Shown here: positions 14,187-27,375 of the stretch, one piece after another
Layout: the number at the start of each line of letters is the position of its first letter
Numbering within the stretch: position 1 is the first letter of the stretch
Position numbers and translations under genes: made by a program
Notes under the pieces: generated by a model
What the model saw: only the letters and a program-made list of their open reading frames with translations
Database searches by the model: none
Told to the model about the DNA's origin: nothing
Origin: Dictyostelium firmibasis
Taxonomy: Eukaryota; Evosea; Eumycetozoa; Dictyosteliales; Dictyosteliaceae
Assembly (NCBI GenBank): GCA_036169595.1
Contig: CM069765.1
Span: 5,112,501 to 5,176,500, forward strand
Reading direction: 5' to 3'
Length of the DNA stretch: 64,000 nucleotides

Positions 14187-16262
14187 ATGTTCAGTTTTGT
14201 TTACTCACTATTTTCTAATAATGTTAGTAATGAACCAATCAATAATAATGAAGATGATGAATATGAAGATGATTATAGTGATGATAGTATAAATGATAGT
14301 AAAAATAAAATTAGTGAGAATCAGGTTTCAACAAAAGAAAACAGATTATTCCCAAATTATTTAATTATAACAATTTTAAATATGATATTATCAAATCAAT
14401 ATAGAAATGGTATTGAAATTGAACATGATAGTAGTGAGAAAAGTGACCTATTTAACCAAATATTAAAGTTAACCTTAGTTTCTAAAACCTTTCAAAATCA
14501 AATTATACCACACCTACACTTTCCAATGTTCATTCTCAGAGGTTCCAAAGATATAACTTATGTTCAAAGATTAATAAAACGTGGTATTACACCAAGTGGT
14601 AAAAATCCATTTATAAATATTAACCAAATTAATATTGATTTACCAAATGAATGTAGAATGATAGAGTTAAATTCAACGATTAATGTTTTCAAATATTTAT
14701 TATTATTTGGTGAAGATCTTCATCTTGAAAAACTTAAAATTTCAACTGCTCTAGTTCCAAGAGATATTGATTCTGAGATAACTAGAATTTTAGTTGAATT
14801 TATATTAAAACATCAAATTAAAGAATTAGAGTTACATAATATACCAGCAATTAAAACTCATAATTTTATTGAAAATAAATCCATTTTAAACTATTCATTA
14901 TTATCAAATAGAGTTAATATTTGTGGAATTCAACATTTATGTCTAAAGAATCAACTACTATCATGTGATACAGTTATGGATTTAATAGAGCTAATACCAA
15001 AATTACATATTTTAGATCTTACAAATAATAGAATAGGTTTAGATTATAAAGAATGTTTTACAAATGTCATTGGAAATGCCAATTTACTAACTGTATTAAA
15101 ATTATCTTCAAATGTTTTAAAAGATAATGTATCACAATTATTACCAACTTTAAAATCATCTTGCTTTCAATTGCATACATTAGATATAAGTGAAAACTAT
15201 ATAACCAATGAATCTACAAAATCAATCAATGACTTTATTCAATCAAATAAAATAATTCAATCATTAAATCTATCAGGTAACTCATTTACAGAGTTGGGAG
15301 TAAATTCAATATTTAGCTCATTGGTACAAAATAATTCAATTACTGATTTATCATTATCAAACTATCAAACTTTTAATACAACATTATTTGCTGAATATCT
15401 ATCAAGTAATAGTAGTAATAAATTAAAATCATTAAATTTATCAAATAGTAAAATATTATGTCCTTCAAATTTAATTTTTCAATCACTATCAATCAATTTT
15501 AAATCAATAAAATCATTAGATTTAAGTTATTGTTCGATTAATAATGATGATTCTCAACTTAATCAACTATCAGAATATTTAAATTCAAATGATAATTGTA
15601 AATTAGAGAGATTAAAACTATTGAAAACCTTTAAAGATAGTATACCATGTAAAATGTTATTTTCAAATTTATCAAAATCGATCACAGATTTAGACATATC
15701 ATTAAATTATTTAAATAATGAAAATTCAATTGATTTTTCAACAATTTTAGAAACGAATAAATCTATTAGATCATTAAATTTAACCTCCACAAACATTAGA
15801 AATCTAAGTGCTCTATTTAATTCACTAAAGCTTAATTCAACTTTATTATTTTTAAATTTATCAAACAATGCAATTAATCTTCAAGATATTTATGATTATG
15901 AATTCCTAATTGTAAACAAATCATTGATTTCTTTAAATTTATCAAACAATTCAATTGAAAATAGAGAAATGACTCAATTCTTTAGAATCTTGTCAAAGAA
16001 TAGATCAATTAAATATTTAGATATTTCAGAAAATCACCTTGGTGGTGATATTGTATTCCCAACATTTAAAAGAAGAAATCAGAAACTATCATTGGACATT
16101 AAAGTATCTCCATTTTTAAAAAATAATCTATCATTAAACAAAATGTCAAAAAACATTATCGTTGATCAAAATAAACCATATTCTATAACACGATATGATA
16201 CTAACAATGAAGGTTATATTACCCTACAAAAGAAAACTCCAAATAAAAGAATGGCTTACTAG
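14187..16262 (+). CDS. Leucine-rich repeat protein (RNase-inhibitor-type LRRs)
   Basis: Single-exon 691-aa protein. After an acidic leader, residues about 60-120 (LFPNYLIITILNMILSN ... LTLVSKTFQNQIIPHL) resemble the F-box-like helical start common in Dictyostelium LRR and FNIP proteins. From about residue 150 to 640 there are at least ten LRRs of about 28 residues with the RI-type pattern (LHILDLTNNRIG, LHTLDISENYIT, IQSLNLSGNSFTELG, LFLNLSNNAIN, IKYLDISENHLGG). No signal peptide or membrane segment, so a cytosolic or nuclear scaffold is likely. It could be a substrate receptor for a ubiquitin ligase if the N-terminal segment is a true F-box. Specific partner unknown. Confidence 0.85.
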   Translation: MFSFVYSLFSNNVSNEPINNNEDDEYEDDYSDDSINDSKNKISENQVSTKENRLFPNYLIITILNMILSNQYRNGIEIEHDSSEKSDLFNQILKLTLVSKTFQNQIIPHLHFPMFILRGSKDITYVQRLIKRGITPSGKNPFININQINIDLPNECRMIELNSTINVFKYLLLFGEDLHLEKLKISTALVPRDIDSEITRILVEFILKHQIKELELHNIPAIKTHNFIENKSILNYSLLSNRVNICGIQHLCLKNQLLSCDTVMDLIELIPKLHILDLTNNRIGLDYKECFTNVIGNANLLTVLKLSSNVLKDNVSQLLPTLKSSCFQLHTLDISENYITNESTKSINDFIQSNKIIQSLNLSGNSFTELGVNSIFSSLVQNNSITDLSLSNYQTFNTTLFAEYLSSNSSNKLKSLNLSNSKILCPSNLIFQSLSINFKSIKSLDLSYCSINNDDSQLNQLSEYLNSNDNCKLERLKLLKTFKDSIPCKMLFSNLSKSITDLDISLNYLNNENSIDFSTILETNKSIRSLNLTSTNIRNLSALFNSLKLNSTLLFLNLSNNAINLQDIYDYEFLIVNKSLISLNLSNNSIENREMTQFFRILSKNRSIKYLDISENHLGGDIVFPTFKRRNQKLSLDIKVSPFLKNNLSLNKMSKNIIVDQNKPYSITRYDTNNEGYITLQKKTPNKRMAY

Positions 16263-16323
16263 ACTTTTTAAAAATATATAAAAAATAAACAAATAATTGT
16301 GTTATTCTTTAATAATAAAAAAG

Positions 16324-16773
16324 TTATTTCTTTATTCTTTTTCTTTTTTGTTTTTGTTCTTTTTGTTTTTTTTGTTTTTGTTCTAAAATTTGCTCTTCCT
16401 CTTCCCACTCTTGCTCAATTTTATCCTGTTGTTCTCCTTGTTGCTCTGAATCTTGTTGATTATTTGTATTTATTATTAAATCAATTAATGAAGGGAGATC
16501 TGAAATGGGATAATCGTCATATATTGATAAAGGATTTAATTTTTCTCTAATTTTATCCATTGTCTCTTTGCTATAAAGAGTAGAATCACCAACTACATGA
16601 AGACTCTCTATTAATGATTGAATCATAGAATCATACTCTATTTCCCATGAGATTTTAATTTTAGGTTTTTCAATTTCATTAAGTTCATGATATATTATTT
16701 CACTTGAGAAATAAGAATGTGTTGGTGTTTTATAACTAAATATTGAATTATTATTATTATTATTGTTTTTATG

Positions 16774-16806
<33 letters not shown>

Positions 16807-17676
16807 TTCATTCATTAATAATTTAAAAAAAGAACTCCTCTTTTTAAATGAATTTGAAATTCTTTGAAATATTTTTAAAAAATTTGATACTGATTTAGTT
16901 TTTTTACAATATTCCATAAATTCACCAAAGTTTGAAGATACTAATACAAATGGTGGTATTCTAACCTTAATTGAAAGGCTTTGAATAAAAGGTTGTTCTG
17001 CTATTTTTTTATTTTTTCTCTTTCTTCTTTTTTCTTCTTTACCCTTTTCACCCTTTTTTCTTTCATTTTCATTTTCATTTTCATTTTCATTTTCATTTTC
17101 ATTTTCATTTTCATTTTCATTTTCTTGATTACTATTATTATTATTCTTATTTTTATCTTTATCTTGTTCAAGTTTTTTCCTACCAACAGTAAAACTAATA
17201 TTAAATTTAATGTCATAACAATATCCACCATAACTGAAATCACCAAATCTAAAATCACCACTATCCTTTCTTAATGTACTATCACATTTTGATATTTTAT
17301 AACCTGTTATATTCTCAATAATTTTATTAGTGTGTAATATTTCTTCTAAACCTTTATTTGATGATGATAAATTTGGAAATGATGATAATTCAAATTTTTT
17401 AGACATTCTTGAATATGATTTATTATCATAGATTGAATAATCATTTATCATTTCTTCAAATTCTTCTAATTCTTTTTTATCAATTTTATTACTGTTAATA
17501 CCATTTTCGTTGGTATAGCAGTTGTATTTATTTTTTTTGATATCTTCATCATAATTTTTTAATTGTTCTTCTTGTTCTTTTTGTTGATTTCTTAAAATTT
17601 TAATCTTTCTCTCCAATTCACTAATTTCAATTTTTAAATCTTCAACATTTTCATCACGTGATCTTTTAGTTTTCAT
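16324..17676 (-). CDS. Candidate centromere protein P (CENP-P-like, coiled coil plus RWD-type region)
   Basis: Single-exon 450-aa protein. Residues 10-50 are a coiled coil (LKIEISELERKIKILRNQQK). A region after residue 110 reads ENITGYKISKCDSTL, then a beta-rich stretch, SIKVRIPPFVLVSSNFGEFM, then FLKIFQRISNSFKKRSSFF, then KIKISWEIEY, and a helix near the end. The order matches vertebrate CENP-P: coiled coil, LTGIQF, a strand-rich RWD segment, E.SEF......LL.FFRSL..F...CE.RK.TF, FELVIVWKIQID, then a terminal helix. CENP-P pairs with CENP-O in the inner-kinetochore CCAN. Low-complexity inserts (Asn, and Asn-Glu repeats at 17064-17123) interrupt the fold. The assignment is a motif-order inference. 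It is an RWD/coiled-coil protein with less doubt than it is CENP-P. Confidence 0.6.
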
Positions 17677-17831
17677 TTGAAATTATAAACATTATTTTTT
17701 ATTGAAATGAAATATGAAAAAAAAAAAAAGAAAAAAAAATTTTTGTGAAAAAAAGGGGTGGAAAAAAAAATAAAAAAAGAATTGAAAAAAAAGCTTTTGT
17801 ATATTAAAAATTATTATATTATTAAATTTAT

Positions 17832-19289
17832 TTATAATTCATCATGTTTAGAATCTTTTTTAGATTCAACTTCTTGAGTTTCAGATGGTAATTTAAATTC
17901 AATAGCGGCGTTATCTTGAATGAATTCGACAAAGTCCATATGATCATTTCTTTGACCTTCATAGGAGATTGGATTTTCTTTGTCGTCAGCTTTGAAGAGC
18001 ATGATGGTTGGGTAACCTCTAATTTCGAGATCACTTGGGACATCATTAGAGTCGGCATCAATCTTAACGATTGAAACTGATTCAACGTCTTTTAAGTATT
18101 CACCTAATTTATCGTAGATTGGTGCAAGATTTTTACAGTGACCACACCATGGAGCATAGAATTCAACCAATACATCCTTTGGTGACTCTAAAACTAACTT
18201 TTTGAAGGTGGTACCAACAGCAACCTTAACTGGACCATTGTTTGATTCTGGTTCTGGTTGAGATTTAACGAATGGTGTAACTTTACCAGCGATGACATCT
18301 TCGACCCATTTAGAGACGGTATCGAATGAGAAAGTTTCCTTCTCATCAAAATTGTAACGAGCTTTGTTGGCAACAGAGTCAACAGAGAGTGATGGTACAA
18401 CTTTACCAGAGAGACCCATATGAGTTGCTTGTTGTGGGAATTTCTTCATATCAACCCAACAGAAAACGGCGTTACCCTTTTGTGAGGTGGCAATTTTCTT
18501 TACATCCTCGAGAACTTTAGTGTTGTCATCACCAGAGTCGATGAATAAATAAGCTAATGGAACGGCAATAGATTCATACTTTTTGTAGGTGTTACGATTG
18601 ATTTCACCTAATAATGGTACTGAGTTACCTTTAATGAATTTGGATAATGATTCAGTATCAAATTCACCTTTGTGGGCAACGGTTGGTTCATCGAATTTTC
18701 TGAATAAAACAACGTTTGGTGTGGCTTCAACGTGTTCCTTTGAGAAATCTTTATCAATTACAACGGCGAATTTAGCGGATTTCTTATTACCTGCTGCCAA
18801 ATCACTAAATAATTTAAATCTATCATCATGATCATTGTCAAAGAAACCAACTACACCAATTGGGTGTTGCTTCTTAAACTCGTCAATTTCTTCATTTGTT
18901 TCTAATGTTGCAATGGTTGGTTTTAACTCTCTAAAAAAAATTAAAAAAATTAAAAATATTAATTTTTAATAATTTACATAATAATAATAATAATAAAACT
19001 ATCTTACTCTTCTAAAGTTTGAACCAATGATTTAGTGGTTCTATCACCTTCGTATGGTTCAGCTTTACCATTCTTGAAAACGATTAAAGTTGGGTAACCT
19101 TGAACTTTGTTTTGTTTGCAAAGTTGTTCGTGTTGAGTACAATCAACTTTTGCCATGGCAACCTTTTTGTTGGCTGATAATTGTTTAGCAGCATCTTCAT
19201 ATAATGGTTTTAAAGTTTTACAGTGACCGCCTATATTTTCAAAAAAATAATTATAGCTGTATTAGTTTTTGTATGGTTTTCTTTTAAAT

Positions 19290-19351
<62 letters not shown>

Positions 19352-19736
19352 GGAAAATTTAATTTAAGTTTGAACGGAAATCTAATTTTAAAAATCTAAA
19401 AAAATAAAATATAAAAAGTAACTTACACCATGGAGCATAAAACATAACAAGAGTGACATCATGTTCAGCTACTGAATCATGGAAATTATCGGTGGATAAA
19501 ACCTTAACAAATGATTCTTCATGATCATGTTCATGATCATCGCCATGGTCATGTTCTGGGTGACCTAAAAATTTTTGAAAAAAAAAAAAAGTTAGTAAAG
19601 AATTTAAAAGTAAAGGAAAAAGGAAAAAAAAAAAAAAATAAAAATAAATATAAAATTTTTTTTTTTTACCTTCACATGAAAAGGCAATATTAGCGAAAAA
19701 AGCTAAAACAAATAATAAAGCTAAAAATTTATTCAT
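17832..19736 (-). CDS. Protein disulfide isomerase (ER, two thioredoxin domains, HDEL-type signal)
   Basis: Oxidative folding enzyme of the ER lumen. Four exons: 19670-19736, 19427-19564, 19008-19230, 17832-18930, giving 508 aa. It has a signal peptide (LALLFVLAFFANIAFSC), a short His/Asp-rich segment (HDHGDDHEHDHE), thioredoxin domain a with its active site split by an intron (APWC|GHC), non-catalytic b and b' domains (exon 4), domain a' with APWCGHCKNLAP, and a C-terminal KHDEL retrieval signal. Length and a-b-b'-a' order fit classical PDI; this is probably the long D. discoideum enzyme (pdi2), but I do not assign the symbol firmly. The promoter at 19.7-20 kb holds a G-rich element. Confidence 0.93.
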
Positions 19737-20274
19737 TATTATTTGTATATGTTTTTTTTTAATTTTTTAATTTTACACAATGAAAAGAAATTTTATTTTT
19801 TTTTTTTTTTAAAAAAAAAAATTTTAAAAAAAAAAATTGAAAATAAAAAAAATTAAAATTTTTATATTGATCAGGTGACACATCCTTTTTTTATCACTAA
19901 AAGTCAACCGTTTGGGGTGGGGTACAAGAATTAAAAAAAAAAATAATATAAAAAAAAAAAAGGTTTAATTAACCAATAAATTCATTTTTTAATTGTTGTT
20001 ATATTTAGTATATATTTTGTAGTGGGTTTATTTTCTTTACAAACTTTAAATTATTATAAATATAACAAATTTGTAAACAAAATTTTTTTCATTCCTTCCA
20101 TAAAAAAAAAAAAAAGCAATTAAAAAAAATTAATAATAAATTAAAACAAAAAAGGGGCAAAAATAAAAAAAAAAGCAATAAAAAAAATATTAAAACTACT
20201 AAAGAAAAAAATTTTAAAAAAATAACTATATTAAAGAGTTTTTATATTTTTTCTTTCTTTCTTTTTTTTTGGCA

Positions 20275-20305
<31 letters not shown>

Positions 20306-20629
20306 GGTTTCCAAACCTGATAAGACGAGATATTTTCTCATTTTCTCATTTTTTATTTTTTTATTTTTTGGGTAGTTTCGCGACTAAAAGATATAACCCA
20401 AACCGATTGTAGAATTTTACATATGAATCATATTGGTACTCATTTCAAATATCGGATAAATTATTTTTTTTCCATTATTTTCTTTTTTTATGTGAAAATG
20501 AAAAAAAAAAAAAAAAAAAAAGAATACAAAAAGTGCCAATCTCTTGTTATTTTATTTTTCATAAAAACAATATTTAAACAAAAGAAATATAAAAAATAAA
20601 TTAATAAAAATATTTATAGAAAGGATTAT

Positions 20630-20692
<63 letters not shown>

Positions 20693-20873
20693 TAATTTGA
20701 AAAAAATAAAAAAAAATTTATTTAAATAGTTTTTTTATTTTTTAAAATAACCCAAGGTCACAGACCGTCATCGCTTTTGCATTGTTAATTTTTAACTTTT
20801 TTTTTCTTTTGATTTTATTCCTTTTTCCCCAAATAATACTATTAACAAAAATAAATAACTATACGCAGATATT
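19737..20873. promoter_or_regulatory. Divergent promoter region, PDI / cis-prenyltransferase
   Basis: About 1.1 kb. A G-rich element (GGGGTGGGG, 19914-19922) lies about 180 bp upstream of the PDI start; it resembles the G-box bound by GBF in Dictyostelium. Less AT-biased patches occur at 20310-20450 and 20750-20800. Long poly(T) at about 20632-20687. No gene found. Confidence 0.45.
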
Positions 20874-22258
20874 ATGTTAAGTTCTAATAATAGTGAAAAT
20901 TGTAATATTAATAACAACAAAAGAAAAGATGAAAATGTAAAAAAACAAAATAATAATAATAGTTGTAGTAGTATAAACAAAACTTCGACTAATAATAATA
21001 ATAATAAAAATAAAAATAATAATAATAATAATAATAAAACAAATATTGAATCGATAATATTAAATAAAAAAGAGAAATTCTCAAGTGAGAAAGAATTGGA
21101 TGAAAAAGAAAATAAAGACTTAGAGAATTTAACAAATAATAAACCAATTAATATCGATGAGTATGAAGGATTACCAAGATTTGAACAGGAGCGTCAAACA
21201 TCAGTATGGAGTAAAGTTTGTGATTGGGTGTATGATCAAAACTTTAAGATAATGAGTTCAACATTAAAGAATGGGCCAATACCAAAACATATAGGTGTAA
21301 TTATGGATGGTAATAGAAGATTTGCAGAGAGAAATCATTTGGAAACTAAAGAAGGTCATAAAAAAGGTTTCAATACAATGTTAGATCTATGTCAATGGGG
21401 TCTAACACTTGGTGTTAAAATCATATCAGTCTATGCATTCTCAATTGAAAATTTTAAACGTTCAAAATCAGAGGTTGAGGATCTTATGGACTTGGCAAAT
21501 AATAAATTCTCTGAAATGATTTTAAAATCTCATAAACTTCAACAACTTGGTGTTAGAATACGTGTTGTTGGTGATCATTCTCATATACCTGAAAAAACTA
21601 AATCAATTTTAGCTCAAGCTGTAAAATCAACAGAAAATAATAATAGGTAATATTGAATTAATTGATTATATATGTATACTCTAATATCATTTTTATTCAT
21701 TATTTATTTATTTTTGTAATTTTTTTTTTTTAAAGAGCATTATTAAATATATGTTTATCATATACAGCACATGAAGAAATATTACATTCAATGAGAACAT
21801 TAAGTAAAGGTGTAAAGGATGAAATGATAGAGATAGAAGATATTGATCAAGATTTATTTGAAAATTGTTTATATATCAAAGAGGATTTAGATATATTAAT
21901 TAGGACATCTGGTGAATATAGATTAAGTGATTTTATGTTATGGCAATCTTGTTTTACAAATTTAGCATTACTCAATACTTTATGGCCTGATTTCTCTTTC
22001 TTTCATTTTATTTATATAATATTTTTATTTCAATTTAATAGTAAAACTTTAAAAAATGAAATTCAGAATCAATATAAATTTAATAATAATCAAAATAATC
22101 AAAATAATCAAAATACAAATACAAAAGATAATATAGAAAATTTGAAATCAAATCATAGAGTGAAGGAATTTATAAATCATTTGGAGATTTCAGAAAATAA
22201 ATTATTTGAAAAATTTATTTTAAAATATGATGATGAAAAACAAGAACAAATACAGTAA
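20874..22258 (+). CDS. cis-Prenyltransferase (dehydrodolichyl diphosphate synthase, DHDDS/Rer2-like)
   Basis: Adds isopentenyl units to farnesyl diphosphate to make the dolichol backbone for protein glycosylation, at the ER membrane. Exons 20874-21646 and 21736-22258, giving 431 aa. The first 90 residues are an Asn/Lys-rich extension. The catalytic region shows all family motifs: PKHIGVIMDGNRRFAER (the catalytic Asp and the phosphate-binding NRR), AFSIENFKRSKSEV, VVGD, then in exon 2 LSYTAHEEI, DLDILIRTSGEYRLSDFMLW and WPDFSFFHF. The exon junction falls in RALLNICLSY and rebuilds it exactly. The C-terminus is Asn-rich and I see no RxG motif, as expected for the DHDDS-type subunit that works with an NgBR/Nus1 partner. 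Confidence 0.92.
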
Positions 22259-22365
22259 ATAATAAAAAAAAAAAAAAAAAAGTAAAAGATTTTCTTTTTT
22301 TTTTTTTTTTAAAACACAGTGTTATATTTTTTAATTTTTTTTTTATTTTTTTTATTTATTTTTTC

Positions 22366-22722
22366 TTAATTAAATTCGTTTACTAATTTAATTGAATTTT
22401 GATTTAATTTAAAACCTTTAATTAATTTACCACCCAACATTTGAATTTCATTGATGATTTCGAAAATATTTGGAACAACTAAATTTGAATCTTTAGTGAT
22501 TTGGATAGAATATTTTGATTTTGATGGTTTGAATGAGGTTGGTAAGAATGCATCAGATTTCCATTTTAATGCTAATTTATTACCACCTACCAAATCATAT
22601 TGAATTGTGAAATAGTCAGAAAATCTATCTTTTAATTCTTGAACTAAAATTAAAACTGGATTAAATCCTGGTTGGAAATTATTATATAATTCATTCAAAT
22701 TTAAAGAGTTTTCATTTTGATT

Positions 22723-22816
<94 letters not shown>

Positions 22817-25800
22817 GGTTGTTGGTGTTGTTGTTTTTTAACAATATTTCTAAAGAATGGTTTCTTTGGTTGTATTGTTGTTGGTGTTAGTGTTGGAGTT
22901 GAGGTTGGTACAACTACTGAAGTTATAATATTTAATAAATTAAAATTTTTATTATTAAATATATTTGTAATTTCTCTTGAATGATTTGGAATTAATTTTT
23001 CATCTAAATTAAAGATTGCATCAAATTCAATATATGAAGGTTGGAAAATTGATAACCAATTGAATGACTTTGAGGAATAATTTGATTCGATTAATTCTAT
23101 TGATTTTTGAGCAAATAATTTAATTTTCTCCCATTGTTCACGATTTTTAATGGTTGTTTTTCTAAACCACATAGAAAGACGATCTTTATCGGTTGCGATG
23201 AATAAAAGTGGTGGATTTTGAGATTTCTTTTGAATTTCAAATGTTGATTTTATTGAAAGTTGAGCATTCTTATCGATTGAATTTAAGTGGTCCACAATCA
23301 ATGGTTTTTCATCGAAATCATAGGTATATAAGAGGAAAAGGAATCTGAGGAAACCCATAATTGGTGTTTTTGGAATAGAAGTTGAATTTAATGAACCATC
23401 TTCATTTTCACTAACTTTATAAAGTGATGCAACCAAGAGTTCAACTGTTTGATGATCAATAAAGTCAGAGAAAAGATGTGAATGAATCCAACGTAAAGCT
23501 ATACGTGCAGTTGGACCATATGAACTATAGGTAGTATGTAAAGATTGAATTAAAGTATGATGTTGAGAATTTCTTTGTAAAGATTCTTGTTCATCTAAAC
23601 CATCTAATAACCATTGTTCTCTCATGAATTCCATCTCTTTTGGATAATAGGCAATACAACGGAATATGAAACCATCAACACGTAAATCAACATATTTCTC
23701 AGTTAATATTGGTTGAAATGGAGTAAACTCTAACTCTCTTGCAATCTTTAAAAGGAATGCTTGTTTCAATGCATTGATTGAGCCTACATCTTTTGTCCAT
23801 TGTTGACTACTTTCAAATTGTAAAAGTATTGAAATTGGTTCATTCTCTAAATATCTATCATCTTTATTACAAAGAATTGATGTATAACGTAATGCAGGAT
23901 CAATTGCTGGATATGCTTCAATGCCTAATGGTAAGCCTAATGATTGAATGGTTGAAATTAATTTTTGTTTTGCTGATAAAATCGTTAATGTTTGGTCTTG
24001 AATTTGTTCAGAGATTACCAATTGATCAAGTTCAGAAATAATTGATGTAACATTTTCAGTTGGAATTTTAAAATGGAAATTTAAAGTATACTTTATAATC
24101 TCTTCAATTACTAAATGACGTGATCCATTCTTTGGTGTCCATGTTACTGCTTCTAAAATTGAACCATCTTTAAAACGACGAATTTGAGATTTATTACCCC
24201 AAAACTCTCTAAATTTTGAAGCATTGACATGATCAGCTGGTGGACCTAAATCAATAACTGATAACCAATTTTCTGAATTAACTTTTAAACCAATTGTAAT
24301 TTTAATTTCATTTTTATTATTATCCTCCTTACTATCTTCATTATCATTATCATCATTAATTTTTAAAATATTAATTTTTGTAACACGTTTTGTTAATGAT
24401 TTTTTAACTAATTGATAAATTCTATAATTTAAATAAGACTCTTGTTGATAATAATCATTGATTGGTACTTTTAGAGAAGTTTGATTATTTAATAATTCCT
24501 TATTAATTTTAATTGAAATGATCATATCATACTCTTGATAGAAATGGAATTTTGTCATGAAAATCTCTTCGAAACCATTACCAGAATCTAAATTTTCAAT
24601 TACTAAACGTGCTTCAATAATTAATTGTTTAAAACCCCAAATTGAAATTGATGACCAAATATTTAATAAACCAGAATTATCAATTAATGCAACTGGATAT
24701 AACTTTTCAAATTCATCTTGATATTGATTTTGTTTAATTGATGAAGAATGTTCCGATGTAACTCTCATGAATTGAATTGGTTTCTTTTGAAATTCTTTTG
24801 AAATATAAACCATAAGCATACGGAATGCTTGATAGGAACTCATTGATTTATTAACTTTACCAATTGAATATAAATGAATTAATAACATCGACAATTGAAA
24901 ACCATTAACTGTTGGTATCTTTTTAATTTTTAACCATAATTTTATCAATAACATAGTATCAATTAATACTGGTGCATTTTCACATTTTTCATTAATTAAT
25001 TGCATATGATCATTTATAAAAATATCTTCTAAAACTGAGTTATTATAAAATGGTGTTCTTTTAACTTCATCTATAATCAAATAAAATAAAAAATTAATAA
25101 TTTGAATATTTTTTAAATTTATATATATATATATATATATTTATTACTTACCAAAAGATTTTTTCTTATTTTTTGAAGAGTCAGTAGTTGAATTATTATT
25201 ATTACTATTATTATTATTAATTTCTTTTGAATCATCTTCTTTAAAAGTTTCAATTTTAAAACTATCACGTTCAAAAAAGATACAACTCATATTTGGGTGA
25301 AATTTAGTGTAAATGTTAAAGAGATCATTTGGAATGGTTGGAATGATACGAATTTGAAATTTAGTTCTAGCACCAGTTTTTGGATCTTCTTTTGGACGAA
25401 TTACTATGATCGGTTTATTTGAATCACCATTAAAACTTTTGAATTTAATATCAGAGAAACGTGGTACTTTTGAGATTGAGTTAAAGATTTTCAACATGTA
25501 TAAATTTCTTTTGTTAAAATATTTAAAATCATTGGCATCTTTAGATTCAAAAACTGATTTTGGGATTTCAATCATTAAATCAACGTTTTCATTTGATTTT
25601 AAAATTGATCTTGTCATAAAACTACCAACAACATCAATTTGTGATGGTTTTGAATATTGAATTGATAAACCTTCACCACCATTAAAATCGAATAATTTGA
25701 TTTTATCAGTGTTTTCTTCAGTAATTGTTACTAGTTGATCGGATGGAATTTTCTCAATTGTTGATTTCAATTGGTGGAGTGCTGATTCTAATGATGTTAA

Positions 25801-26398
25801 ATTACTATAATCAATTTTAATCTCTTTGAATAATTCTACCATTTGTAATCTAAATAGATTTGAATTGTAAAGATCTGATGTATCTTTTAAATGTTGAATC
25901 TCTTCATTGGTTGGTGCAATAGATTGTTTCAAATAGGATACATTCTTTACTTTTAAATTTATAAATTCTTTGGATTCTATCTCTGATTTCTCTGGTAATA
26001 TTGTTGGTCTACCAACTACTGCTTCACTATCATCCAATTGTTCTTCTTCAGAATCTTCTAATCCACCTTCTAAGAAATCAATTTCATCATCTGAATCTTC
26101 TTCATCTTGGTTGTCTTCATTATCATTATAATAATTATCATTATATGAAACTGCTTTTTCATTTTCATAATTATATTCATCATCATCCATACCTAATGAC
26201 ATAATACTATCATCTTGTTTCTTTAATTTTTTTTTTTTTTTTTAAAAAAAAACAAGTTAGTAAATTTTTTGAAAAAAAAAAAATATATAAAAAAAAAAAA
26301 AAAAAACATGTTAATGTGGTATTACATACTTCAAATTTATTCTTTTTATTTGAAACTGTTTCTTTTTTAGAAACTGTTTTTCTTTTTTCAGAAACCAT
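22366..26398 (-). CDS. nol6: Nucleolar protein 6 / Utp22 (Nrap), small-subunit processome
   Basis: Scaffold of the UTP-C module of the SSU processome, in 18S rRNA maturation. Three exons: 26330-26398, 25152-26220, 22366-25070, giving 1280 aa. The N-terminus is basic then acidic. The exon 2/3 junction gives DEVKRTPFYNNSVLEDIF. The tandem nucleotidyltransferase-like/OAP domains of the family follow: VLIDTMLLIKLWLKIKKIP, FREFWGNKSQIRRFKDGSILEAVTW, YGPTARIALRWIHSHLFSDFID, PIMGFLRFLFLLYTYDF, and near the C-terminus FNPVLILVQELKDRFSDYF plus GGNKLALKWK. A run of about 30 Gln codons (CAA) interrupts the last domain. Lengths and motif order match Nol6 (human 1146 aa). Confidence 0.93.
22724..22816. 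repeat. CAA (Gln) repeat in nol6
   Basis: About 30 CAA codons on the minus strand, with one CAC/CCA interruption near the 5' side; translated as polyglutamine inside the coding sequence. Confidence 0.95.
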
Positions 26399-26901
26399 TA
26401 TTATTATTATTTATAATGATTAGTTGAAAATAAAATAAAAGAAAGAAAAAAAAAAAAAATGAAAAACAAAAAAACGAAAAGTTTTTTTTTAAATTTTTTT
26501 TTTAAATTTTTTTTTTTAATTTTTTTTTTTTTTTTTTTTTGAAAAAAACGAATGATTAATTTTTTTTTTCTTTTAAATAAGATAATAAGATTAATAATTA
26601 ATTTTTTTTTTTTTTTTTTTTATTTGATCATTTATTTAAAACGAATGATTAATTATTTTTTTTTTCTTTTAAAATAAGATTAATAATTAGTTTTTTTTTT
26701 TTTTTTTTTTTAAATTTTTTATTTTTTTTTTTTCCCACACAAAAAGTTAAAATTCCCAATGAGATGTTAGTTCAATCAAAAAACATAAAAAAATAAAAAA
26801 AAATAAAAAAATTTTAAAAAAAATCATTTTTTTTATTTTTTATATTTTTTTTTTTAATTTTCAAAAAATTACAATTTATTTGTTTTGAAACAAAAAGAGA
26901 A
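26399..26901. other. Divergent intergenic region with imperfect tandem repeat
   Basis: Between nol6 and coq6. Two imperfect copies of a unit starting acgaatgattaatt and containing cttttaaa.aagat and taataatta (26549-26600 and 26641-26689), separated by poly(T). Confidence 0.6.
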
Positions 26902-27343
26902 ATGTTTCGTTTAATAAATAAATCTATAAATAATAATAATAGTAATAATATTATAAAATTAAATAAAAATAATATAATAAATAGATTTTGTTCAACAACA
27001 ACAACAACATCAATAAATAAAGATAATGTTTATGATTTAATTATTATTGGTGGTGGATTGGTTGGGTCAAGTATGGCATGTGCGATTGGTAATAATAAAT
27101 CTACTAAGCATTTAAAAGTTGCATTAATTGAATCATCTAAAATTCAAAGTGTTGAAGAAACCATATCAAATCCAATACCAGACATTAGAACTATCTCATT
27201 TAATAATCAAACAATTCAATTATTTAAATCTATTGATGTTTGGGATACTATAAAATCAACAAAAAGAATTAATCCATTTAATCAAGTTAGAGTTTGGGAT
27301 ACAAGTGGATTTGAGGGTATTCATTTTCAAGATAAAGATATCG

Positions 27344-27375
<32 letters not shown>

